Below are positions 18,622 through 27,512 of a DNA stretch of 42,442 nt, in pieces. This DNA comes from Microcaldota archaeon. Lineage in GTDB: Archaea; Micrarchaeota; Micrarchaeia; Micrarchaeales; Micrarchaeaceae. The stretch covers positions 1 to 42,442 of the forward strand of contig JAKARM010000001.1 of the NCBI GenBank assembly GCA_021822165.1, read 5' to 3'. A model generated the notes under the pieces. The model ran no database searches, was not told where the DNA came from, and was given only the letters and a program-made list of their open reading frames with translations. A program made the translations under genes and the position numbers. Numbering within the stretch: the stretch's first letter is position 1; each line of letters begins with the position of its first letter.

Positions 18622-20910
18622 ATGGAAACGGAGCGTATATTTGGCGGAGGAAGCGAGGCAAGAACCAACGAAAACATAGGGAGAAGGATCTCTTCGGCTC
18701 TCGAAAATTATGGATCGGCATTCCTGGTATATCTAGCACTTGCCCTGCTTATGTTCATGCAGATAACATTGCATATAACGAATGTAGCAAATGGCAGCGG
18801 AGGGGATGTCTTCCAAAACCTGTGGGACATATGGTGGGTGCGTTATGCATTGCTCAACCTGCATACGGGGATATTCAATACAACGCTCATCTTTTGGCCC
18901 ATAGGCACTAATCTGATATACCAAGCGTTCTCCCCGATAGGCAGCCTTTTGTCGATACCATTTCAGGCGGTAAGCGTGCCATTCGCATTCAACGTAATGT
19001 TCTTCCTGGGATTTGCGCTATCCGGAATTACAATGTACATATTAGCCGAGTACCTGACAAAGAACAGGTATGCGGCGTTCCTTGCTGGGATATTCTTCGC
19101 TTTCAGCTCATTTCATATTGCACAGTCATTTGGCAGGATAAACCTCATAAATATCGAGTGGGTGCCGCTTGCGGTTTACTTTTTCTTAAGGATAATCAGG
19201 GAAGACAGAGGGCACTGGTACTATGACTCCCTAGGGCTTGGAATATCTTTCATGCTCGTCTCCTTCATGGGCGACTTTGAGCAATCCATAATGGTAATGC
19301 TGCTGCTGGTTATGATGACTGTAATTATGGCAATCGATAACAGCACAAGGGGGAAGATCCTTAATAAAAGATTTTTCCTCGCCATTTTCGCATCTATTGC
19401 AGTGGCGTTTATAACAGGGATATGGGGATTTCTTCCGTTGGTATACACATTGGCTCACGGTGGAGTCGCCGCTGCCAACAGCCTGAACAACATACAGCAT
19501 AACGAGATATGGAGCGATAACATCGTCTCGTTCCTGGTACCCAGCTACTTTGACGGGATATTCAACGGCATCTCAAAATATTACTATAATGTCATATACG
19601 CACCAGACGTCACGGAAAGGGTATCGTACATAGGATACACGGTCATTGCACTCATAATATACGGCATGTACAGAAACAACAACGAGGACATAAAAATATG
19701 GGGAATTGTTGGAATAATATTCGTATTGCTGGCACTGGGGCCGTACGTCCAAATATGGTCCGACATAACCAGCATACCAAGCTTATTTTACATATATCAC
19801 CTCATACCGGTGATAAACATTATACGGGAGCCGGGAAGGTTCGATTTGATAGTTACCATGGCGACTTCGATAATGGCTGCGTTTGGGGCAAAGGCAGTTA
19901 TGGAAAGAGCAGGAAAAACCAAACTAAATAATAAATACGTGATTACTGCCGTCATAATGGGGTTGTTTCTTATAGAGAGCAATGGAGTGGCATTGAACCA
20001 TACGTTGGCGAGTTCAATATCAACAAAAATAACCGTACCGAACGTATATACCCAGTTAGGAAACCTCAACGGCAACTTCTCAGTATTACCGCTCCCTGTG
20101 CTTCCTGCGCCAACTTCCGCGCAGCCGGAACTATACCCAGCGGAGGAGATGTACTATACTTCAGTAAGCCATAAACCGATTATAGGAGGATACGCAGGAA
20201 GGGAATCGACAAAGGACCTGCTTTCGATATACAACATACCATTGGCAATACAGACATACAACCTCCAGACTTCAGGAAATTTCTCTTACCAGTCCCCGAT
20301 TGATGAAAATACCACAAATATGACCCTGATGACATTATACAACTATAATACAGGATTTGTTGTACTCGAAAAAGGGGCGTTCAATAACCAGACCCTTGGG
20401 ACCCTTACAGCACAACTATATGGCATTTTTGGAACTCCAGTCTATAATGGAAACAATACAACCGCATTTCAAACGTCAAATGCGATAAGCAGGTCGCTGT
20501 ACAGGAGCTTTGTCTCTTACCCATTGCAACCAGGATGGAACGAGTCGTATACCGTATACAACGGCAGCGTGGTAGACTTATGGGTTCCATTTAACGGAGG
20601 CAGGGTGTTGGTTTTTGCACCATATAAGAACAGCACAGGCATACCGACAAACTCCAGTTACGTCAATGCAACTGTGAGCTTCGAAGCCATATCCGGGGGC
20701 AACTCCACACTAAATATAGGCATCGGATCTGGAAGCAGCATTTCTCGGGTAGCGGCATTTAACGTGACTGACGTGATGAAAGAATATACCACCACGCTAA
20801 GGATGAAATCCGGCCCGGCAGGAAACGAATTGTTTTTTATACCTTCGGCGTCGAGCCAATTACAACAAACCCAAGTCATAGGAATAAGGAATATAACGAT
20901 ATCAGGTTGA
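18622..20910 (+). CDS. Large multi-pass membrane protein, GT-C/YfhO-like, with extracytoplasmic C-terminal domain
   Basis: Many TM segments; GGDVFQNLWDIWWVRYALLN...TTLIFWPIGTNLIYQAFSPIGSLLSIPFQ typical of archaeal GT-C-like proteins; N-x-S/T-rich C-terminal region. Confidence 0.6.
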   Translation: METERIFGGGSEARTNENIGRRISSALENYGSAFLVYLALALLMFMQITLHITNVANGSGGDVFQNLWDIWWVRYALLNLHTGIFNTTLIFWPIGTNLIYQAFSPIGSLLSIPFQAVSVPFAFNVMFFLGFALSGITMYILAEYLTKNRYAAFLAGIFFAFSSFHIAQSFGRINLINIEWVPLAVYFFLRIIREDRGHWYYDSLGLGISFMLVSFMGDFEQSIMVMLLLVMMTVIMAIDNSTRGKILNKRFFLAIFASIAVAFITGIWGFLPLVYTLAHGGVAAANSLNNIQHNEIWSDNIVSFLVPSYFDGIFNGISKYYYNVIYAPDVTERVSYIGYTVIALIIYGMYRNNNEDIKIWGIVGIIFVLLALGPYVQIWSDITSIPSLFYIYHLIPVINIIREPGRFDLIVTMATSIMAAFGAKAVMERAGKTKLNNKYVITAVIMGLFLIESNGVALNHTLASSISTKITVPNVYTQLGNLNGNFSVLPLPVLPAPTSAQPELYPAEEMYYTSVSHKPIIGGYAGRESTKDLLSIYNIPLAIQTYNLQTSGNFSYQSPIDENTTNMTLMTLYNYNTGFVVLEKGAFNNQTLGTLTAQLYGIFGTPVYNGNNTTAFQTSNAISRSLYRSFVSYPLQPGWNESYTVYNGSVVDLWVPFNGGRVLVFAPYKNSTGIPTNSSYVNATVSFEAISGGNSTLNIGIGSGSSISRVAAFNVTDVMKEYTTTLRMKSGPAGNELFFIPSASSQLQQTQVIGIRNITISG

Positions 20911-20923
20911 TTATGGTGCCTGC

Positions 20924-21571
20924 ATGAATAACCCGATACAGATAATAGTGGATCAGAGGGAACGCAACAGGGAAATAATAGAAGGCTTGAAGGAAGAGAA
21001 CCTTATGGTAAAAATCGCGACGCTGGGGGTGGGAGACTATGCCATATCTGACAGGCTATGCATAGAGAGGAAAACGGTAGGTGATTTTGAAAGTTCCATA
21101 GTGGATGGCAGGTTGTTCGAGCAAGCAGAAAGGATAAAAGAGGCATACAGTAGCCCCATAATGTTGATAGAGGGGCAGTTTTCAAACCTGCGCCTCGGAA
21201 GAAAGGCCGTTGTAGGGGCCATCGTGTCTCTTTACGTAAATTACGGGATTGAAGTCATAAGATCTGAGGGAAAAGCGGAGACGGTTGAGATAATATCTTC
21301 AATAGCAAGACATGAGAACGAAGGGAAAAGGGGAGAACCATCACTTAAGAATGGCATTAAGGCAAATACCACCAAACAGCTCCAGCTAAGGATTATAGGG
21401 AATCTTCCAGGGGTTGGTCCGCTCATTTCCGCATCAATGTTGAGACATTTCGGAAGTATAAGATCGATAGCAAATTCGAGCAAGGAGGAATTGACAATGG
21501 TCGATAAGCTGGGTAATAAAAAGGCGGAAAAAATATACAACGTAATCAATGAAGCATTCGTTGAAGGATAA
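20924..21571 (+). CDS. ERCC4/XPF-type nuclease with helix-hairpin-helix region
   Basis: IIVDQRERNREIIEGLKEE, VGDYAISDRLCIERKTVGDFESSIVDGRLFEQAERIKEAYSSPIMLIEG; LPGVGPLISASMLRHFGS and HhH-like tail. Confidence 0.9.
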   Translation: MNNPIQIIVDQRERNREIIEGLKEENLMVKIATLGVGDYAISDRLCIERKTVGDFESSIVDGRLFEQAERIKEAYSSPIMLIEGQFSNLRLGRKAVVGAIVSLYVNYGIEVIRSEGKAETVEIISSIARHENEGKRGEPSLKNGIKANTTKQLQLRIIGNLPGVGPLISASMLRHFGSIRSIANSSKEELTMVDKLGNKKAEKIYNVINEAFVEG

Positions 21572-21635
21572 ACCTATTTGGTAGTTAGTTGTTTGCAATA
21601 TCCCACCAAGTAAACAGTGTGGGCTCCCTCTGCGT

Positions 21636-22175
21636 TCATTTAAGCCCAGAAATGGCGATGTCCTGCATCATTGATGCGTTTACTGGCCCATTTTTTGAAC
21701 CAAGAGCGATACGTTCCACCTTTATTTCCTGCGAAACTACAAGATATCGCGATATCATACTGTAAGCTTTTTTAGAATTTGAGAATATAATGAAATCGTT
21801 GTTCGTTTTTGCACCAGCAATAGATATGGCTTCTCCTATCTGCCTCGTAAAGGAGACATAGAGCAGCATTTCCATGCTGACGCTCTTGGAATTGTTCCTA
21901 CCATCCCTAAATGATGCAATGGCATTCAGATATGATGCTACCAAATGCATCTTGCCCCTTACGGCCGAAGGATCGAATAATTGGAGGACATAACCTTTTC
22001 TTCTGTTTATGGAAGACACCTTATCCAGTAAGAAAGGCATATCCCTATCTGAGGAGGCATGTTTGATGGTAAAATCAGACATATGTACCTTTAAGGGCCA
22101 GTACGCTTCGATGTTGTTATGATTATGCATAAGATCCCCACAAACCCCAAAACGCATTGCCATAGTAATGAACAT
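21636..22175 (-). CDS. KEOPS subunit Cgi121-like protein
   Basis: AVRGKMHLVASYLNAIASFRDGRNNSKSVSMEMLLYVSFTRQIGEAISIAGAKTNNDFIIFSN; start uncertain (MSDFTIKH at 22082 is an alternative). Confidence 0.65.
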   Translation of the reverse strand: MFITMAMRFGVCGDLMHNHNNIEAYWPLKVHMSDFTIKHASSDRDMPFLLDKVSSINRRKGYVLQLFDPSAVRGKMHLVASYLNAIASFRDGRNNSKSVSMEMLLYVSFTRQIGEAISIAGAKTNNDFIIFSNSKKAYSMISRYLVVSQEIKVERIALGSKNGPVNASMMQDIAISGLK

Positions 22176-22398
22176 GGGGGCAGGTCAACCGAACCATGGG
22201 CTTTCCAGATTCTAGGAGATATGGCATTTTCCCACCAATTAGACCGCATCATTTAATTTGGCAGCCACCCTTTTATGACGCTCTTCTCGACATAAAGATA
22301 TTGTAAACCCAATCCCGGTCTGATACGACAACTGCCCAAACCCGGAGGTATAGATTTGCCATTGGGAGGTATTTTGTCTCATACATATTGTCAAGGTG

Positions 22399-22505
22399 TG
22401 CAGGGGGTGAGATTTGAACTCACGAAGGCGCTAAGCCACAGGATCTTAAGTCCTGCGCATTTTTCTGTGGCCAGACATCGCCAGACCAGACTCTGCCACC
22501 CCTGC
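22399..22505 (-). tRNA. tRNA-Leu(TAA) with a 23-nt D-loop intron (22462..22484)
   Basis: Acceptor GCAGGGG/CCCCTGC, anticodon stem CAGGA-CTTAAGA-TCCTG, long variable arm, T arm GTGAG-TTCAAAT-CTCAC; removing 22462-22484 gives D arm GCA-GAGTCTGGTAA-TGC with A14, G18G19, A21. Confidence 0.9.
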
Positions 22506-22522
22506 CCCGACATGTAAGCGAT

Positions 22523-23275
22523 TCATGCATACATAGAAGGCCCGGTGTCATCAAGGGCTTTCTTGTAGTTTTCATGGGTATCTTTACTTTTCTTCAGAAG
22601 TTCTTTTATTTTCGATTCTACAAGTTTTGCCTCTTTATCCAAATCTTCAACATCGATATTGAGATTCATCAACTTATTTAGAGCGTTTATGGCAAGCTCA
22701 GCGTATATTGGATCTATCACATTCTGATCGACAGGAACCAATATATTTAGGGCAGACAACTTGTCCTCCTGGGATCTGAGCATAAGCATGGATCCCACCC
22801 CTGCAGAAACCCCCTCTAAGATGGGCTCCATGCCTAATTTTTTAACGTCTTCGGAAACACCCTTATCGGAAGTTATGGCAAAAATTGTCTTGTTTTCCTG
22901 CTGCTGGGATGGAAATCCCCCAATCCCTACTACCATAACCATGTTATTTGCATTTATAAACTCGTATATCTTCTTGCTCAGTTCATGGATTAACGATATA
23001 GGGATTGCAAATTCTGCGAAGATGGAAACGATCTTCGGCTCTGCACTGAAATAGATGCGCATGGGTGGCATCGGGTTTCCGTCGTGTATGGAGACTATAG
23101 GGGGAAAGTCGTCGCTCTCTATATAGCCAACATATTCCATCTTCAGCTTGTCGATTATATAGCTCACAGCCATAGGACCGACAAGACCAACCCCAGGAAA
23201 ACCTTCTATAAACGTACTTTTATCCATATTGACTTTCTTTACCATCCGTATATCTATCATTTTATCACGCAGCAC
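22523..23275 (-). CDS. Proteasome assembly chaperone (PAC2) family protein
   Basis: TFIEGFPGVGLVGPMAVSYIIDKLKMEYVGYIESDDFPPIVSIHDGNPMPPMRIY; VVGIGGFPSQQ. Confidence 0.9.
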   Translation of the reverse strand: MLRDKMIDIRMVKKVNMDKSTFIEGFPGVGLVGPMAVSYIIDKLKMEYVGYIESDDFPPIVSIHDGNPMPPMRIYFSAEPKIVSIFAEFAIPISLIHELSKKIYEFINANNMVMVVGIGGFPSQQQENKTIFAITSDKGVSEDVKKLGMEPILEGVSAGVGSMLMLRSQEDKLSALNILVPVDQNVIDPIYAELAINALNKLMNLNIDVEDLDKEAKLVESKIKELLKKSKDTHENYKKALDDTGPSMYA

Positions 23276-23430
23276 AAATTAATTTTTAGGATAATTTATA
23301 ATAATTGATTTGTTAACAAATGAAAATATCGTGTTTCGCATATAAGTATGTTCTCTTGTCAGGGTATTATAGAACTGCCAAAATGGAGAGTTAATCATAG
23401 CAATCACAGAGAGTATGATTATACATTAAT

Positions 23431-23451
23431 GACGATAAATCGACGATAAAT
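23431..23451. repeat. Tandem direct repeat GACGATAAAT-c-GACGATAAAT upstream of a TATA-like element
   Basis: Exact 10-nt repeats at 23431-23440 and 23442-23451, abutting TATTTAAA. Confidence 0.6.
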
Positions 23452-23488
23452 ATTTAAACATAAGTGGAGTGTAGTTATTTGTGATATT

Positions 23489-23725
23489 ATGGCTGAAAAA
23501 GTCAGTGGGGAAAAAGTAGAGAGAGAGAGCGGGTACCTTTACTATCTTGGTAAGGATGGGTTCGTCTGGAGAACTCCGATGAGGTCGAACACAAGAGGAA
23601 GAAAATCCAAGGTAGGGAATGAAAAAGTTAGGAGAGAGGAGGGATTCCTTTACTTCATTGACAGCAAGGGGTATGTTGCGAGAGCAAAAATGAACAGGAG
23701 GGGAAGGGGTAAGAAGGGCCGGTAA
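23489..23725 (+). CDS. Small basic protein with two tandem ~35-aa repeats
   Basis: GEKVERESGYLYYLGKDGFVWRTPMRSNTRGRKSKV aligned with NEKVRREEGFLYFIDSKGYVARAKMNRRGRGKKGR. Confidence 0.75.
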   Translation: MAEKVSGEKVERESGYLYYLGKDGFVWRTPMRSNTRGRKSKVGNEKVRREEGFLYFIDSKGYVARAKMNRRGRGKKGR

Positions 23726-23749
23726 TCCCCCTTACCGTTAACGGGAGGT

Positions 23750-23774
23750 CACCCAAACCCAACAGGATTGGGTG
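23750..23774 (+). terminator. Stem-loop downstream of the small repeat protein
   Basis: CACCCAA-(11 nt)-TTGGGTG; an alternative second ACCCAA copy can pair with the same arm. Confidence 0.35.
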
Positions 23775-23849
23775 GCTTGAAACCTTTTCCTTGAAAATTT
23801 ATACCTGTTACGTATTTTGTATTGTCCCCTACCTGGAGTTGTAATGCCA

Positions 23850-24251
23850 CTAGTATACCTTTATTTTATTCCCTACTTTTAGACCGTATTCCCTTATGAA
23901 CCCGTGTCTTGCCTCTATTATGTACTTGGCGTCTGAAGAAGGAGTAAATACCCTGCACCGAAAGGATTTGCATGGCCTTGCATTACTGACGTAATCGATA
24001 ATTGTTCCAGAAGAATCGGCCCACAATACGTCTATGGAAAAAAACATATTTCGCATCCATATCCCGTGTCTCGCAGGATATGAAAAGATGAAAAGCATGC
24101 ACTCCCCACCCTCTAAGTTTTTTACATACATAAGTCCCAAAAGCCGTTTTATGAAGGAATCCGCAATAATCGCCTTGACGACACGACCTCCCACCCTTAT
24201 GCGTCCTGTCTTGTATTTCTGACAGCTTTTAAACAGCTTCAAGAGAAACAT
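23850..24251 (-). CDS. DUF192 family protein
   Basis: AIIADSFIKRLLGLMYVKNLEGGECMLFIFSYPARHGIWMRNMFFSIDVLWADSSGTIIDY. Confidence 0.9.
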   Translation of the reverse strand: MFLLKLFKSCQKYKTGRIRVGGRVVKAIIADSFIKRLLGLMYVKNLEGGECMLFIFSYPARHGIWMRNMFFSIDVLWADSSGTIIDYVSNARPCKSFRCRVFTPSSDAKYIIEARHGFIREYGLKVGNKIKVY

Positions 24252-24260
24252 GGAGGGCCC

Positions 24261-25883
24261 TTATTGCGTTACGGATATGCTTTGCTCATGCATGAACTGC
24301 TGAAGATAGAATTTGCTTCCTGTGCCTTTCCCGGTGAGTCCGCTGCCCTTCCACCCCACAAATGTATGCAGACCAACCATAGCACCGGTTGTTGCGCTAA
24401 TACGCCTATTTACATATATTGTACCGGCTTCTATACCATCGGTAAATTCGCGTATTTCTTTTTTGTTCTTGCTATATAATCCTGCCGTGAGCCCGTACTC
24501 CGTGCCGTTCGCTTTCTGCAAAGCTTCGCCGATGGTTTTGAATGTGTCAATAAGGAGTATTGGCACGAACAACTCCTTCGAAAAAAGCTTGTTGTCATGT
24601 TTCAAATCAGCTATTGTGGGTTCGACATAAAATCCCGATTCTTGGGAAACCACCCTTTCCCCTCCATAAAGTATCCTCCCTGACTTCTTTATCTCTTCTA
24701 CAGAGTCGACATATACCTTGTAAGCATTCTCACTTATAAGGGGTCCGGTATAAAATCGTTTTTCCAAAGGATTTCCAACCTGCATGTTCCTTGTTTTTTC
24801 TATGAGTTTGCTTATGAATATGTCTTTCACAGATTCATGGACGTATACCCTTGATAATGCGCTGCATTTTTGACCTGAAAAACCAAATGCCGCACTGGCA
24901 ACACCTGTCGCCGCATCGTCAATATTTGCGTATTTTGATACTATTGCCGGATTCTTCCCGCCCATTTCCACAACAAAGACCTTCTGGTGACCAGCAGCAT
25001 ATGTCTTTGATATCATGCCCAATCCAACCCCCTTTGAACCAGTAAATGCTATACCGCTTACATCGGGATTCGATACCAGTTCATCTCCGACTTCGGATCC
25101 AGGCCCGGTCAAGTAATTGAAAACCCCGTCTGGGACCCCGGCCAGTTTAAGCAGGCTGTAGATTTTATACCCGGTGAGCATTGACATGTTGTCAGTGGAA
25201 GAGGGTTTGAATACCACAGTATTCCCAGTTATCATTGCGCCGACGCTCATCCCGACAGAAATGGATATGGGGAAATTGAAGGGGGCTATTATTCCGAATA
25301 CGCCATATGGCTTCATTTCTATGATTACCTTCTCCATGTCTGAAGGGGCGCCTTGAAACCCAGCACTAACGGTAACAGAACTCTGGGGCATCTTTGTCTT
25401 ACGCGAGAACCCCTTATTAGATAGAATTTCCACAGAATAGTACCTCATGAAGTCTATTGCCTCATCAACTTCGCCCATTGATTCATAGCGGGACTTGGCA
25501 TTCTCATAACTGAGTATCGCAGCCAACTCGAACTTGTTCTTCGAAAACAAAGCCGCAGCATCCAGGAATATCTTCGCCCTTTCCTTATAACCTGTTTGTT
25601 TCCATTTTGCGAACGCTTTCTTCGCCTCGGCCACGGCAGCCTTTGCATGTTCCCTTGTCCCTTTTTGGAAATAACCAATAATGGTCCCGTTTATTGGAGA
25701 ACGCTCTGAAAGCAATTCAGTGGAGAAAACCTCTTGTCCACCTATGAATAATGGGTGCTTTGCACCGAACTCTGACTTTACTTTCTTTACTGCGCTATCG
25801 AATAGATTGTCAAATTCCGATTCCTTTCCAGACTCCATGAACTTCTTGTAGGTAAATTCATTTTCAAATATTATCTTTTCCAT
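24261..25883 (-). CDS. 1-pyrroline-5-carboxylate (glutamate semialdehyde) dehydrogenase, ALDH superfamily
   Basis: VVEMGGKNPAIVSKYANIDDAATGVASAAFGFSGQKCSALSRVYVHESV; N-terminal FENEFTYKKFMESGKESEFDNLFDSAVKKVKSEFGAKHPLFIGGQEV typical of the P5CDH subgroup. Confidence 0.88.
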   Translation of the reverse strand: MEKIIFENEFTYKKFMESGKESEFDNLFDSAVKKVKSEFGAKHPLFIGGQEVFSTELLSERSPINGTIIGYFQKGTREHAKAAVAEAKKAFAKWKQTGYKERAKIFLDAAALFSKNKFELAAILSYENAKSRYESMGEVDEAIDFMRYYSVEILSNKGFSRKTKMPQSSVTVSAGFQGAPSDMEKVIIEMKPYGVFGIIAPFNFPISISVGMSVGAMITGNTVVFKPSSTDNMSMLTGYKIYSLLKLAGVPDGVFNYLTGPGSEVGDELVSNPDVSGIAFTGSKGVGLGMISKTYAAGHQKVFVVEMGGKNPAIVSKYANIDDAATGVASAAFGFSGQKCSALSRVYVHESVKDIFISKLIEKTRNMQVGNPLEKRFYTGPLISENAYKVYVDSVEEIKKSGRILYGGERVVSQESGFYVEPTIADLKHDNKLFSKELFVPILLIDTFKTIGEALQKANGTEYGLTAGLYSKNKKEIREFTDGIEAGTIYVNRRISATTGAMVGLHTFVGWKGSGLTGKGTGSKFYLQQFMHEQSISVTQ

Positions 25884-26022
25884 AGTTATCAAACCCGGGT
25901 ATTTATCAATATTAAGGAATACCTTTAAACTATTTATTATGTTATGGTATGGATCCGATTGCCACACTGGCATAAAGTGCCGAACATAACCTGTAGCTGC
26001 TATCGGATTTTACTGCATAATG

Positions 26023-26031
26023 TTTAAATAT
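26023..26031 (+). promoter_or_regulatory. TATA-box-like element of the suf operon
   Basis: TTTAAATAT about 41-49 bp upstream of the SufB ATG at 26072. Confidence 0.55.
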
Positions 26032-26043
26032 CTCTTTGAAAAA

Positions 26044-26060
26044 TTATAACTCAGTTATAA
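26044..26060. promoter_or_regulatory. Perfect inverted repeat, candidate suf operator
   Basis: TTATAACT-C-AGTTATAA (8-1-8), between TATA-like box and SufB start. Confidence 0.6.
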
Positions 26061-26071
26061 AAGGTGCCATA

Positions 26072-27493
26072 ATGCAAGCGATAGAGGAACACATAACGCT
26101 GGAAGATGGCAACTATTCTGAGGATTATGGATTTAGCGAATCGACGGACAATTACGCATTCATCACAGATAAAGGCATAAATGAGGATGTAGTTAGAGAG
26201 ATATCGAAACAGAAGGGCGAACCGGAATGGCTTCTGGATATGAGATTAAACGCCTATAGGGTATTTGAGGGTAAAAAAACCCCAGGATGGGGGGCCGAAC
26301 TGGATAAAATCGACTTTAACGATATATATTACTATTTGAGACCGAGCAAAAAACCAAAGAGCAACAGTTGGGACGAGGTCCCAGAAGAGATAAAAAGGAC
26401 ATTCGACAGGCTGGGTATCCCGGAAGCCGAAAGGAAGTTCTTCGGAGGGGCCGAGATACAGTACGATTCCGAGGTCGTATATTCGAGTGTAAAGACTGAT
26501 CTTGAAAAACAAGGAGTCATATTTATAAGCACCGATGAAGCTGTCAAAAAACACCCAGAGATGTTAAGAAAATACTTCGGAAAGGTTGTGCCGCCGTCAG
26601 ACAACAAATTCGCCGCATTGAATACGGCAGTTTGGAGCGGTGGCAGTTTTATATACGTGCCGAAGGACATCAAGGTCTCAATGCCTTTACAAGCGTATTT
26701 TAGGATAAATGCAGAGAAGGCAGGACAATTTGAACGGACATTGATAATAGCTGACGAGGGGAGTGAAGTAACATATATAGAAGGATGCACTGCTCCGATA
26801 TATTTAAGTTCGTCGCTCCATGCTGCGGTTGTTGAGATAGTTGCGATGAAAGGTGCCCATGTTAGATATGTAACAGTTCAAAATTGGTCTAAAAACGTAT
26901 ATAACCTAGTTACGCAGAGGGCATTCGCATACGAGAACGCACATATGGAATGGATAGATGCGAATATCGGTAGCATGACAAATATGAAATACCCAAGCGT
27001 ATATTTGAAAGGGGAGGGGGCGAGGGGAGAGGTGCTTTCTATAGCCATTGCAGGGAAGGGACAGATACAGGATACGGGGGGGAAGATATACCACCTTGCA
27101 AACAACACAACATCGAGAATAGTATCTAAAAGCGTTTCTAAGGACAGCGGAATAACTACGTATAGAGGGTTGTTGTACGTGGATGAAAATGCTTCTAACG
27201 TAAAATCGTCTGTTCGGTGTGATGCCTTGTTGCTGGACGAAAACGCACGGACAAATACCTATCCGTATAACGAAGTGAGGGCAAACGATGCAAAGGTGAG
27301 CCATGAGGCCACCCTGGGCAGGTTGGGGGAGGATCAGCTATTTTACCTTATGTCCAGGGGATTGTCAGAGGATGATTCCGTGGCAACGATAGTTCTTGGC
27401 TTCATAGATCCGCTAGTCAAGGTACTGCCACTCGAATATTCTGTAGAACTTAAGAGATTGATAAAGCTTGACACATCTAATTCAATAGGCTAG
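26072..27493 (+). CDS. sufB: Fe-S cluster assembly protein SufB
   Basis: GEPEWLLDMRLNAYRVFEG, GGSFIYVPKDIKVSMPLQAYFRINAEKAGQFERTLIIADEGSEVTYIEGCTAP, VRCDALLLDENARTNTYPYNEV. Confidence 0.95.
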   Translation: MQAIEEHITLEDGNYSEDYGFSESTDNYAFITDKGINEDVVREISKQKGEPEWLLDMRLNAYRVFEGKKTPGWGAELDKIDFNDIYYYLRPSKKPKSNSWDEVPEEIKRTFDRLGIPEAERKFFGGAEIQYDSEVVYSSVKTDLEKQGVIFISTDEAVKKHPEMLRKYFGKVVPPSDNKFAALNTAVWSGGSFIYVPKDIKVSMPLQAYFRINAEKAGQFERTLIIADEGSEVTYIEGCTAPIYLSSSLHAAVVEIVAMKGAHVRYVTVQNWSKNVYNLVTQRAFAYENAHMEWIDANIGSMTNMKYPSVYLKGEGARGEVLSIAIAGKGQIQDTGGKIYHLANNTTSRIVSKSVSKDSGITTYRGLLYVDENASNVKSSVRCDALLLDENARTNTYPYNEVRANDAKVSHEATLGRLGEDQLFYLMSRGLSEDDSVATIVLGFIDPLVKVLPLEYSVELKRLIKLDTSNSIG

Positions 27494-27512
27494 CCATACG
27501 CATGGTTTTTAC

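Noticed and set aside
23735-23744. 10-bp palindrome CCGTTAACGG after the small repeat protein
   Set aside because: Short, in a 3' flanking region alongside a stem-loop; probably part of transcript-end structure, not an independent operator.
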